This document shows positions 33,380-43,389 of a stretch of DNA of 64,000 nucleotides, one piece after another; positions within the stretch are counted from its first letter, which is position 1, and each line of letters opens with the position of its first letter. Location: assembly GCF_010389155.1 (NCBI RefSeq), contig NC_057767.1, positions 22,269,723-22,333,722 of the forward strand, written 5' to 3'. Below the pieces are notes generated by a model. It did not search any database and was not told the DNA's origin. It was given only the letters and a program-made list of their open reading frames with translations. The DNA is from Erigeron canadensis (lineage: Eukaryota; Streptophyta; Magnoliopsida; Asterales; Asteraceae). Both the position numbers and the translations under genes were made by a program.

Positions 33380-34265
33380 ATGGCTCTCGCTCCACGTCAA
33401 TTTGTGAAAAAGCACAATCTTGCACTGAACCTAGATCCAGATCAGCATAATTGTGAACATTTTCATGAAATGTTCAACTACATTGCTCGCTCACGATTAT
33501 CCTTTGCTTTTTGTGATTCGCCGAGACTGATTAAGCTGTATATTGATTCTTTCTGGTCCACTGCTCATGAAGTTATGGTTGATGGCCAAAGTTTTGTACG
33601 AGCAACTGTTGAAGGCACAACATTTGATTTTAATGCTGAGTCGCTCCGCACTATTTTGCATCTAGGAGCAGAACCAGACGTAGAAGAAGAGGACGATGTT
33701 GAAATGACTTACGAGTTCGAACTCCTTCTTCGCTGCTTTCAGAGAATGGGGTTTGTTGGCCAGGTCAAACTTCCTTTTGACAAGAGTGGTTTTCAGGGAA
33801 GATGGAGGTATCTGGCGTATGCATTGCTTGTCTGTTTGAGCAATCGCAAGGCTGGCTTTGATCAACTATCTGCACAGATTGCGTCGCAGATGGTTGCGTT
33901 GGTATATAATCGCCCTTATCCTTTCTCCCGATATTTTTATCAAGAGTTTGTTGATCAGATTAATGCTAGGGGGAGAAAGCGATTTCTTCTGTATCCTCGA
34001 TTTGTGATGGCTATCGTTAGACATTTTTGTCCCGACTTAGAATATGACCAAGGTCCTCGCTACGTTCTTCATGCTTGGCCTTCGCGTCTTTTTGCTGATC
34101 TAGAGGCAAATACGGGTAATGTGGCTGGTCTCCATGATCCACCACTTTTTGGTCACCTGATTAATCCACACTATCGATCTCGTCTTGAGAATGATATGTT
34201 TGTGGATGATGTTGATGACGATTCTGAGTCTGGTGATTCTGAAAGTTCGGATGATTCTGTTGATG
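33380..34265 (+). CDS. Sirevirus extra (envelope-position) ORF, first exon
   Basis: The ATG at 33380 (MALAPRQFVKKH) directly follows the predicted leader acceptor; the frame is also open upstream but only through the intron. The N-terminal ~250 residues contain LIKLYIDSFWSTA, FNAESLRTILHLG, GRWRYLAYALLVCLS and FLLYPRFVMAIV, a pattern found in the extra protein of Asteraceae Sirevirus-like elements (from family knowledge). An acidic Asp/Ser tail follows. Role unknown: the position is that of the env-like gene but no signal peptide is seen. Splicing at GATG|GTTCTG (34265) to 34381 would join a second long frame; without splicing the frame ends at 34384 after a hydrophobic stretch. Confidence 0.7.
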
Positions 34266-34380
34266 GTTCTGATGAAATGTACTTGTATTATCTTATTTTA
34301 ATACAAGTACATTTCATCTTTATTATAATTATCATGATTATTCTATTATTCTGGTGTTCATTTTGTGTAAATTTAAATAG
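34266..34380 (+). other. Short AT-rich probable intron with perfect 20-bp hairpin arms
   Basis: 115 bp between GT (34266) and TAAATAG (34380). It contains perfect inverted repeats of 20 bp at 34271-34290 and 34299-34318 (GATGAAATGTACTTGTATTA and its complement). Removing it keeps phase (Asp codon split) and joins acidic sequence to acidic sequence. If retained, it encodes ~30 mostly hydrophobic residues (LILIQVHFIFIIIIMIILLF) and a stop at 34384. Confidence 0.55.
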
Positions 34381-35486
34381 ATGATCCAGATTATACAGAT
34401 TTATTCTTTGATGGCGATGAACTCGAGGAAGGCGAATTTGTCCCTGAACCAAATCTAGATATATTCAAGAAGCCTTATGGGTTTGATGAAGTGTGGGACT
34501 CAATTCCTGAAGATCCGTTGATTGAAGAAAATAGAGTGTTGGATCAGCAGAGATCAGATGTTAGAGAAAGAATGCTTCAAGTCCCATTCAGCAGCCTAAC
34601 TCAAATTCTACATTTTGTTGTGTATACTAAGAATGGTGATGTGTCGATTCCATCTGAATATGAGATTAATGTGACGAGACCATTCAATTCAAATGATTTT
34701 CCAGTTCCTCTCAGAGATGATGATTCATTACATATTGTTGATCGACGTGTTCCTGAGAAAAGAGTAAATGATTGGATAGTACTTAGGGAAACGTGGAAAC
34801 CGAATTTGTATTGGACTCATATCTCAGATAAAGATGCTGCAAAGTACAAGACAATCATCTGGAGTTGGTTTTATGATGATGAATTGAAGTTGTTTGTGCT
34901 TAAAAGACCAGAGGGTTGTCAGTACTTAGCATGGTGTGAGAGACATTTCAGAAGTTTGTGTGAAGAAGATTTACATGAGCTTGGAAATAACTGGATTATC
35001 AATCCAAGCGATGATGGCTTAGCTGATGTGGTTGGTAAGAATCTTAGAAAAGATTTTTGGTTAAGGAAGAACATGAAAGATTCTGATAAACCACAGTTTA
35101 AAATCGAGCCAAGATCGAAGAAAAGAGTGGTTAAACCAGATAAAACAGTTGAGTTTGTTCAACATGATATTAAATGCATGATCAAGGTTCCTGCAAAGAA
35201 ATGGGCACAAGATGTCTTGGACAAAATGGATAATTGGGAAATTGATCGAAATTCTGGTGAAGCCAAAATGTATGCAGATTCAAAGAAGCAGATTTTGTTG
35301 AGAAGAGTTTATGATCCGATGCAGTTGGTGAACTTCTCAAGAAATGATCTGAGGAAGTTATACGATACGGAGTGCTCGTTTTTGCCATTTTGGAAGCATG
35401 AAGAAAGTAGATATCGTAAGATACTTCAGCTCTGCTTACATGAAGATATTCATGCAAATAGCAAAAGATTGTTGTTTGATGAATGA
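34381..35486 (+). CDS. Sirevirus extra ORF, second exon
   Basis: The frame is open from 34377 with no ATG near its head, which supports splicing from 33380-34265 (663 codons in total before the stop). Charged and aromatic sequence includes LYWTHISDKDAAKYK, ECSFLPFWKHEESRY and LVNFSRNDLRKLYD; the last motif recurs in Asteraceae Sirevirus extra proteins. No zinc finger, protease or membrane segment is apparent. It ends 51 bp before the 3' LTR, with only the polypurine tract between. Confidence 0.65.
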
Positions 35487-35526
35487 TCAGATTTTGAAGA
35501 CTAAGAAATCAAAGGTGCTGCTGTCA

Positions 35527-35536
35527 AGGGGGAGTT
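35527..35536 (+). other. Polypurine tract of the Sirevirus
   Basis: AGGGGGAGTT immediately upstream of the 3' LTR start TGTTGATG, the plus-strand primer site. Confidence 0.85.
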
Positions 35537-36177
35537 TGTTGATGCACGTTGATGTGACAACAGCAACTTAGATTTGATATGTCGTTTAGATTGAGATATT
35601 ATGTTAATTTATGTCGTATCTATATATGTAATTGATAGATTATGAACTTTATGTTTTGGTAATGATCGATTACATGTTTTGGTGTTATATATATATATGT
35701 GTGTTATGTATGATGTTTGTTGTGTGATATACAAGTACAAACATAATATGTGTTAGGATTCCTTAAGATGAAACACTTAGGAATATAACTAAGTATTACA
35801 TCTAACGAAGATAAGATATATCTTCGTTAGAGGCAAACGAAGATAAACTTCGTTTGGTACAAACGAAGATTAACTTCGTTACATGGGCTGGCAGCTAAAT
35901 TCGTAAGAACAAAGCCCAGCAAGCCCAGTTCGACCTGAAACATATATATACGAACGAATACCCTGATATATAGAGGTTCGACATACAAGTACTCCAGAGA
36001 ACTAAGTTCGTTCTATAGCTTATAGAAACGAAGATAGTACAATACGGCTGATTATTTATTTGATAATTAGCGATATACCAATTTTCTAATCAAACTAGTT
36101 ATCTCGTGAGGATTCCGCACTCACGACATAATCATAGACGATCTCGAGAGCGATCTATAGCTATCGAGGGACTCACA
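35537..36177 (+). mobile_element. 3' LTR of the Sirevirus
   Basis: 641 bp, almost identical to 26615-27257: one A/T difference near the TA repeat, one TG unit fewer. It ends GGGACTCACA and is followed by TSD TAAGT (36178-36182). It contains the same AACGAAG palindrome trio (35819-35880). Confidence 0.95.
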
Positions 36178-36228
36178 TAAGTATTTATACAATATTATAT
36201 AATAAGACACGAATTTGGGGAAAAAAAT

Positions 36229-38777
36229 TGTAACATCCGCGACTTTTGACCCTTTGACTTTTATGAAAAATGCTTATTAAATTTAATTAATGATGGGTTT
36301 AGCTCCTTTGAGATTAAATGATGGGCAAAACACTTAATGGGTCACTTGACCACTCGTTGGACGATATGATTTTAGACGACAAAAGGGCAACGATTTATTT
36401 GAGCTAGTAATGTGTGAAGCGGGTCAACCAATGATCCAACCCCACCCACCCTTATCCCCACCTCCATCCTCTACCACCCATCCATTTCACCCTCATTTTC
36501 TCTCTTTTGAATTCTTACAAAAACACTCACACACACACACAATCTCACTCTCTCTCTAGATTTCTATCAAATTTAAAGAAGCTTAAGCAAGATTAAGAAC
36601 TAGAATAATAATCATCATCATCTCCTTATCATCATATCAAGAGTTTGGCTTTCAAAGTGGAAGAAAACACCCATTCAAGTCAAATTCGGGTTTGAACACG
36701 AGGTGAAGGTTTTGGTAAGTTAAATCCATCCCTTAATTATCATTTCATGTTTATTTACATGTTTCTAGTTGATTGCAAACGAATTCGGGTCACAAATCGG
36801 GCAAAATTGAATTAGGGTTCAATTAGAGTTTGAAATGGGTCAAAATGAATTTGGAACTAAATTTGATGTTTTGGGAGAAGATTATGAGATGGGTTATGTT
36901 GGTTTATGTTTATATATGTGTATTTAGGCTTAAAAACGAGTTGGAAAGGTCCTTGGGTCGATCTTGGGTCAAAAATGGAGTTTTGGGATGTTTTGGATCG
37001 TTTTTGGCCAAGTGTCTGCTACAGATTAGGCTCACTGCGGCACAGTGGGAGGTTCCAGACCCCACTGCGGTGCAGTGAAAAGTTGCTGAACCATCGAGTC
37101 ATATGACCTATCGCAGTGGGAGGTGCCAGACCCCACTGCGGCGCAGTAAAAATTTGGAACTAAAAGTTGTTGAACCATTCTTCATCAACTTCAAACGCTT
37201 ATAACTTTTGATCCGTAAGTCCAATCGAGTCATATGACCTATCGTTGGAACCGTATAAGAGTCTACTTTCTTGTAGTAACATTCATTTTTCATGAATCTT
37301 CCTCCATTTTTAAAAATGTCGAGTTGAATGTGTCTATTACTTACGCGGGAAAGCGGTTAGACGTCTAAGAGTTGTGACTCGACCTTAATCTTACCAAACC
37401 AACTTGTTTAGGATTATAGAAGTTGATTTTGATGATAATATGATATTTATTGCTAGGTTGCGGACTCGTAGCGGTTGTTGAGCGTTTATAACTCTTTGTT
37501 AACTCTTTATCGTAGCTTGGAAGCCAAGGTGAGTTCCGTAGTTCCCTACTCGCTTGAGATTCGGGCTGGAAAGTGCACCCATACATGTTTATTGTTTGAT
37601 TGATTTATTGATGGTTTGATGGTTCTAATTTATCTATTTGCACTAGTTATGATTAAAGAGTGTGTGTTGAATGTTGATTGAATTATGGATTGATCGATGG
37701 ATTGTTTGATGAATTGATTGATTGATTATGCATATGATTGGATTATAGTAGTTATTAGGATAGTTGTGCATACATGGATGTCGATTATACTTTCAAAGAG
37801 TTTGGTATGTGGTGGGAAGGCTGCGGGTGACCCTATATATAAGCATCGAGAACTCGTTGGAAGTAGAATCCTCCTAAGTGTATGTATGCATGGTTTCGGT
37901 TGGTTGGATTCATGGATGATTATTGATGGAATTGTGATAGAGGCAACACACTTAAGCTTCGATATGGATATTGGCTAGTTTGTGGGACTTTGTGGTAAAC
38001 CAAGGTTTGGGGCGGTTTGGGGAAATGCATTTGGGATGCATTGGTTGGTTGTTGATGGTTCTAAAGGCAGGTTGTTGAACCGTAAGGCCACGAATGGTTC
38101 TAAAGGCAGGTTGTTGAACCGTAAGGCCACTCTACGATTAATGGTTCTAAAGGCAGGTTGTTAAACCGTAAGGCCACTCTACGAGTACTTGGGACATTGG
38201 CATGCATATCATACGCATCACGACATCGGCATGCATATCATACACATTTGACTTTGACATGTATATGATTCCTATTTGGCATTGATATTGTGAGTGTTTA
38301 CCATTACACGCTTGTTATATCGTGAAATCTTGATGGGTTGATAGTGTGGTACGTGAAGGCTACTTGTATGCTTGATCTTCTTTTTATGTATTGTGATTAT
38401 TGTCGATGGCTCCTTGTGAACCATCACTACGAACTCACCAACCTAGTGTTGACTTTGTTTAGTGCACTTTTCAGGTATTCATGTGAAGTTGGAGTATTGA
38501 TTGGCTACTTGTCGTTTCTACTAGAGCTTGGATTGGGACACCCATGGATCCGTGATCCGTTGTCCATTTAGGTTTATGTTTTTGTACCTATGAAATTAGT
38601 TGTAATGACTCGTTTTACTTCTCGTTCGTGACTTCATGTTTACTTTGTATTTTGCACCTTAAATGTTGGCTTGGATTCACCGAATCCTTTATTTTCATGT
38701 AGTTTATGTTCTACGATAATTCCACCGTGTGCTATATAATTTCTGTAATATTTCAAGCCCTAGCTCGGGGTGTTACA
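36229..38777 (+). mobile_element. Solo LTR of a chromovirus-type Ty3/gypsy element (2549 bp)
   Basis: TGTAACATCCGCG...GGGGTGTTACA is flanked on both sides by the 5-bp duplication AAAAT (36224-36228 and 38778-38782). There is no PBS or internal domain, the signature of LTR-LTR recombination. It includes GC-rich CACTGCGGCNCAGTG repeats (37030-37150) and a tandem repeat (38055-38185). Length and ends suit the Tekay/Del lineage. Orientation is by analogy of the CT-rich transcribed part. Open frames inside are not genes. Confidence 0.88.
38055..38185 (+). repeat. Tandem repeat of ~40-45 bp, three units
   Basis: GGTTCTAAAGGCAGGTTGTT followed by (G/A)AACCGTAAGGCCAC occurs three times in a row with variable spacers, inside the solo LTR. 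Confidence 0.9.
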
Positions 38778-38782
38778 AAAAT

Positions 38783-39855
38783 AGTTTAAAGAAAGAAGTG
38801 AACAAAGGTTTTATTTTTTCTTTTACCTTGTTTTCATTTTTAATTTACTTTTGCTATAAATTTATTCAAAAAAATCTTAAAAAACTTTAAAAGATTAAAA
38901 TAAATATATTTTACAACTTACACAAGTGTACAGTAGTTTTATTTTTATCTTTTTGTTATTTAAGAATATATTCTTATTTAAAGAAAGAAAGTATTTTAAA
39001 ATTGTAGAATATAAACAAAAAAAATCTATACTAGGATATAACTAATGTCGGAAGTCATTTTCAATCAACATTTTCACATCTATATTCCCTTATAAAATAA
39101 ACTACCCCCCCTAATTTTAAGAACGTGAAATGACGTATTTACCCTCTATCTTAATACATCTTTATTTCTATTTTATAGACTGTGACTAAAATTCCCTTAA
39201 GAAAAATTCTACCTTTATCTCTCCCACACGTAAAAACACATTGCAAAAACTCTAACCCAAAATTCGTCCCCCTCTGCCCCCCCCCCCCTTCATATCCCAC
39301 CGTAACAATTCATCACATTTTCCAACCGCAATGAAATTACTTTTACGTTAATAACCATACCATCATCATCGCCGTTACCGCCGCTGTATTGCGCAACCAC
39401 CAATCAAGTAGGTAAAGGTAAGAACTAACTTTAAATTTCCATTACACCGTTGCTAAATGCCGAAATGTATGTAAACCTTAAAAGGGCTAAGGGGGAGAGG
39501 AGTGGCAGCGGTATGTTTGGCGGGTTGGCCAAACCGCTGGCTGCACACCGCCGCCAAGCCGCTGGCTGCACACCGCCGCCAAGCCGCTGGCTGCACACCG
39601 CCGCCATCAAGACGGCATCGAGAAGGGCTGGGTGCTGGCGGGCTTAAAGCCCTGCGAGGCTTGGACATCTCGACCGTTGGGGGGAGCGTATGAGTGTATG
39701 GGTTTTTGTGCATTTGACCGTTGAACACCAATTAAAAAAAATAAAAAAATTCCCATACCTCTTTATCTATATATACACTTCATTTTTAACTCAAAAAATC
39801 ACCAAACAAAAACATATCTTCAAACTTTCACAAAAAAACACCACATTACTAAAAA
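38783..39855. other. Intergenic and Harbinger 5' flank with 25-bp tandem repeat
   Basis: AT-rich to about 39240, then C-rich (poly-C at 39280). There is a GC-rich block with three perfect 25-bp units (39534-39608) of CCGCTGGCTGCACACCGCCG..., and a TATA-like run (CTATATATACAC near 39767) ~85 bp before the transposase ATG. The open frames across the GC block are repeat artefacts. Confidence 0.65.
39534..39608 (+). repeat. Three perfect 25-bp tandem units, GC-rich
   Basis: Units at 39534, 39559 and 39584; about 72% GC against an AT-rich background. Confidence 0.95.
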
Positions 39856-41053
39856 ATGGATTCCTTTTCCTCATCTTCTTCATTTTGTGTTCCACCAGAG
39901 TTAGATGATTCGTTTACGGGGAGTACTTTTCAGTTTTTTAATCAAGTATACGCCGAGCTTGAAGATACCGTCACCTCTTCCGACACTCCTAGGTATATCG
40001 ATCGAGACCAAGAAGAAGCTCACGCGATACTAATACGTGACTACTTCGTTGAAGGCTCAAAGTTCGATGAACCATTTTTTCGTCATTGTTTTCACATGAG
40101 CAAAAGGTTATTTTTGAAGATTGTTGGTGATATTGAAGCTAAATTTTGTTACTTTCCAAGAGGGGTATGACGTACGGGGTAAAAAAAGTTGCGCCGCTCT
40201 TCAAAAGTGCAGATTGGCGATCAAGCAACTGTCTACGGGTGAACCTTCAACGCGTATGACGAGTATTTATGTATGGCTGCCAGAACGAGACGTGAGAGCA
40301 TGGGGTACTTTTGCGATGCGGTCATCAATTTATATCAAAAAGAGTTCTTACGTAGGCCGACATCTCATGACGTTGCTCTCATCACGCAAGCTGATGAAGA
40401 AAGACACCACATTCCAGGAATGCTTGATAGTCTTGATTGTACACACATTGAATGGAGGATGTGCCCTAAACACCAAAAAGGACAATACACGAGGGGTGAT
40501 CACAAGGTACCTACTATTATGATTTAATGTGTTGCTTCATATGACTTGTGGATTTGGCATTCGTTTTTCAGTCCTGCTGGATGGAACAACGATGTCAATG
40601 TTTTGCAGCAGTCGCTGTTATTTCAAAACGAGCGTAATGGATCCGTGCCAGACAGTTCATTTAGCGTAAATGGACATGATTACAAGCGTGGTTACTACCT
40701 TACCGATGGAATATATCCTATGTGGGCTGCGTTTGTTAAAGTTTATCCGCATCCAGTGGAACAAGATGAAAAAAAAATTAAAAGACTACAAGAGGCTGCA
40801 AAGAAAGGATGTTGAGCGGGCGTTTGGTGTTCTCAAGGGAAAATGGAAGATTTTGGACCGTCCCCTCCGGCTATGGACAAAGGAGAAGATCGGAAAAGTC
40901 ATCGCTGCGTATACTATACTACACAACATGATCATCAAAGACAATGGGCGGGCAATATCACCGGTTCATATTATGGATCCACCGGTGCCAAGAGTTTACA
41001 ACCCGGAAGAAAACCGGGAGTTACAGGACGAAGACGTGCATCATCTACTCTGA
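39856..41053 (+). pseudogene. PIF/Harbinger transposase (HARBI1/ALP1-like), broken
   Basis: The reading order matches plant Harbinger DDE nucleases: Ser-rich start at 39856, then [126 protein letters not shown]. The catalytic residues are visible: Asp (40435, LDCTH), Asp (40705, LTDG), Glu (40814, DVERAFG). The reading switches frame near 40168, 40243 and 40798, and there is an in-frame TAA at 40525-40527, so no full protein is made. TIRs and the TTA/TAA target duplication were not identified. Confidence 0.88.
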
Positions 41054-41563
41054 TATGATCTCACGACAGATGTATCGGCTTTAAACTTATCATACTTTGA
41101 CGATCCAGCGATGCATCCACCATCAGTTGCGAGTTTGATTTAGTTGTCTTTATTTTAGAAATTTAGAATTTAAATTTATGTACTTTTTAATTTATATTTA
41201 TGTAATGTTTAGTTTAATTTTAATGAAATATTTAAGTTTTTATTAAAAAAGAATATGTTTGATTAAATTAAATGAAAAAAAATAAAATAAAATTTGAGAG
41301 GGTTAAGAAGATCATAAATGCCAATAAAAATAGTTGAGAGAGTTAAAAAAGAAAATTAAGTTGGAGTTATTTGATTAGTGTTATTTTTGAGAGACGAAAA
41401 CATTGGCTACATGACTCTCTCTTTCTTAAAGCTAAAAATCCCCCAAACACACACTCCATCTTAATGCTTTATTCATCCGGTCCAAAACCCAACAACCAAG
41501 TAGTAACTTTTCGTCTAAACCCAAAAAGGTCTAATCGAAAAATCCTGCACACACTTCAAAAGA
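41054..41563. other. Intergenic region upstream of the first mTERF gene
   Basis: Harbinger 3' flank (AT-rich, to about 41370), then the probable promoter and 5' UTR of the mTERF gene. No specific motif is assigned. Confidence 0.5.
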
Positions 41564-42751
41564 ATGGTGATTTGTAGGAAGGGGCAGACATTATTTTCAA
41601 GCTCAATCTCCCATGGCTATCTCTTCAAATCACCCTTAATCCTTCACATATACACTACCCTTTCATCTTTCCACGATACAGATGATGGACCTCCAAAACC
41701 CCATTCAGCTGTTGTTGAATTCTTGATGGATTCAGTGGGTTTCACAAGAGAAACAGCCATCGCCGCTTCGAATAAGGTACCATCTCTCAAATCCACTAAG
41801 AACCCTGAATTAGTTATCAATATCTTCAAACAATATGGTTTAGACAATACCCATATGAAACAAATCATTTCTTGCGCCCCCAAAATACTAAATTGTAGAC
41901 CCAACACAAACCTAGAACCCAAGTTTAGGTTTTTTCGGGATAACGGATTTTCCGGGTCGGATTTAGTTGACTTAATTAAAAGGAACCCATATCTTCTTGT
42001 AGCTGGGCTAGATACACACATCATTCCTTTTATTGGTATCATTAGAAAATTAGTGGGTACCAATGAAGAAGCCATGGAAGTTGTCAAGAAATCAAAAAGT
42101 TTGTTTTTAATTACATCACCCGCTTACTTGAAAAAAATGTCATCCAATGTCTTTGAATTGCAAAATCGAGGGTTGTCAAATAAGAAAATTGTATATTTAG
42201 TTAGTACTCACCCTAGAATTGTTGTTTTAACACCGTTAGTTTTTAGGCATCGAATTGGTTGGATTGTAGAAAAATTAGGAATTCCTGAGACTTCTCCAAT
42301 GTTCGTCTATGCGATTGCTGCAACTGTTGGATCTAGTAAACTGAGTTTAGAAAAGAAACTCGATATCCTTAGGAGCTATAAATGGGGTGAAGAAGAAATA
42401 GCTACATTTGTGAGGACTTTTCCTACGTATTTTGGTTACTCAGAAGCTAAAATATGTGATGCGTTGAACTTTTTCATGAAAGACCTCCGGTTTGCACCAG
42501 CTTACTTAGTTACTAACAATTTCCTATTGGGTTTGAGCTTGGAGAAAAGGGTGAAACCAAGATGTAAGGTATGGGAAATGCTGAAAGACAAGAAGCTAAT
42601 ACCTAGCAAACCTAGTCTTGCTTCACTTCTCGTATATTCAGAATTGAAATTTCTAAAGTTTTTGGAACGGTTTGAGAATGAGTTGCCTGGTTTGATTGAA
42701 ACCTACACCAATAGCAACGGGAAAACGCAAACTAAAAAGGGTATGGCTTGA
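41564..42751 (+). CDS. mTERF family protein, organelle-targeted (395 aa)
   Basis: Single-exon gene starting at the ATG at 41564. Residues 1-40 are Ser/Arg-rich with few acids, a likely mitochondrial or plastid transit peptide. From about residue 47 on there are successive ~30-residue mTERF helical repeats (AVVEFLMDSVGFTRETAIAA; LEPKFRFFRDNGFSGSDLV; IVYLVSTHPRIVVLTP; KLDILRSYKWGEEEIATFVR; FFMKDLRF...). The family binds nucleic acid and regulates organellar transcription, splicing or translation. Size and lack of introns are usual for the angiosperm mTERF subgroup that occurs in tandem clusters. Its nearest relative in the window is the gene at 51168. The particular target is unknown. Confidence 0.93.
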   Translation: MVICRKGQTLFSSSISHGYLFKSPLILHIYTTLSSFHDTDDGPPKPHSAVVEFLMDSVGFTRETAIAASNKVPSLKSTKNPELVINIFKQYGLDNTHMKQIISCAPKILNCRPNTNLEPKFRFFRDNGFSGSDLVDLIKRNPYLLVAGLDTHIIPFIGIIRKLVGTNEEAMEVVKKSKSLFLITSPAYLKKMSSNVFELQNRGLSNKKIVYLVSTHPRIVVLTPLVFRHRIGWIVEKLGIPETSPMFVYAIAATVGSSKLSLEKKLDILRSYKWGEEEIATFVRTFPTYFGYSEAKICDALNFFMKDLRFAPAYLVTNNFLLGLSLEKRVKPRCKVWEMLKDKKLIPSKPSLASLLVYSELKFLKFLERFENELPGLIETYTNSNGKTQTKKGMA

Positions 42752-43389
42752 CAAGTTATCTTTGTGAATTGGGCGTAGTAAAAGACTTCAGGTTTTCTCT
42801 TCTCAGATGATGTAACACTTCATTAAGACGAAGAATATTGTGTTTCCGCTTGAAGATGGGTGAGCAGCATGTTCTATTTCGGAAAGTAGTTTCACTGAGC
42901 TAATGAACTTTCTTAGTTATAGGTATGTAGTTGCCCCAATTCCTCTTTCTAAATGTTTTATGATGTTAAATTTGCTGAAGATGTTATAATTGAATATGCT
43001 AATTTAGTGCTACTTTCTACACTTTTGGCTCCTTTATATGGACACAAATTTAGGACACTGTTTAGTTAATAGTTGGGAGACTTGCATATCCATGGGCAAA
43101 CATATGCTACATTTTCTAAAAAGAACCTATATCCGTTTTAACAATTTATGTTAATTTTATTTTAATCAAACCATGTAGTGCTTGGTAGTTCAACTTTTTA
43201 AGTTCGTCATCAGTCAAGTCAAGGACCTAAGATTATATTGTGGATTTGTTACTCCACACATATTTTAATTACCCATACATTTATAATTTTTCCATGTAAA
43301 CATAAACCTACATATAAAACCTGACTTCAAAATGTTTGTGTGTAAACAATCGTCCTAATCATTTGGTCAATGAACTCTGATATTAGGTA
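42752..43389. other. 3' flank of the first mTERF gene
   Basis: Contains the presumed 3' UTR, then AT-rich sequence with no recognisable feature. Confidence 0.5.

Larger units (their letters stand above)
26615..36177 (+). mobile_element. Complete Sirevirus-type Ty1/copia element lacking pol (9563 bp)
   Basis: It has flanking TSDs TAAGT, LTRs of 643 and 641 bp, a tRNA-iMet PBS, gag, and an extra ORF between the pol position and the 3' polypurine tract. Protease, integrase, RT and RNase H are absent apart from tiny possible traces. The LTRs differ by about one substitution and one TG-repeat unit, so the insertion is very recent. The layout gag - (pol) - extra ORF - long leader repeats is that of Sirevirus/Maximus elements, in which the third gene sits in the envelope position. 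Since pol is missing, mobilisation must have used enzymes from a related element (inference). Confidence 0.92.

Noticed and set aside
37718..38571. Several frames of 60-86 codons inside the solo LTR
   Set aside because: Inside a defined LTR with TSDs, no domain, partly generated by the GGTTCTAAAGGCAGG tandem repeat.
39450..39731. Overlapping frames on both strands in the GC-rich block
   Set aside because: Produced by the 25-bp tandem repeat. Low-complexity Ala/Pro/Arg products in every frame, no domain.
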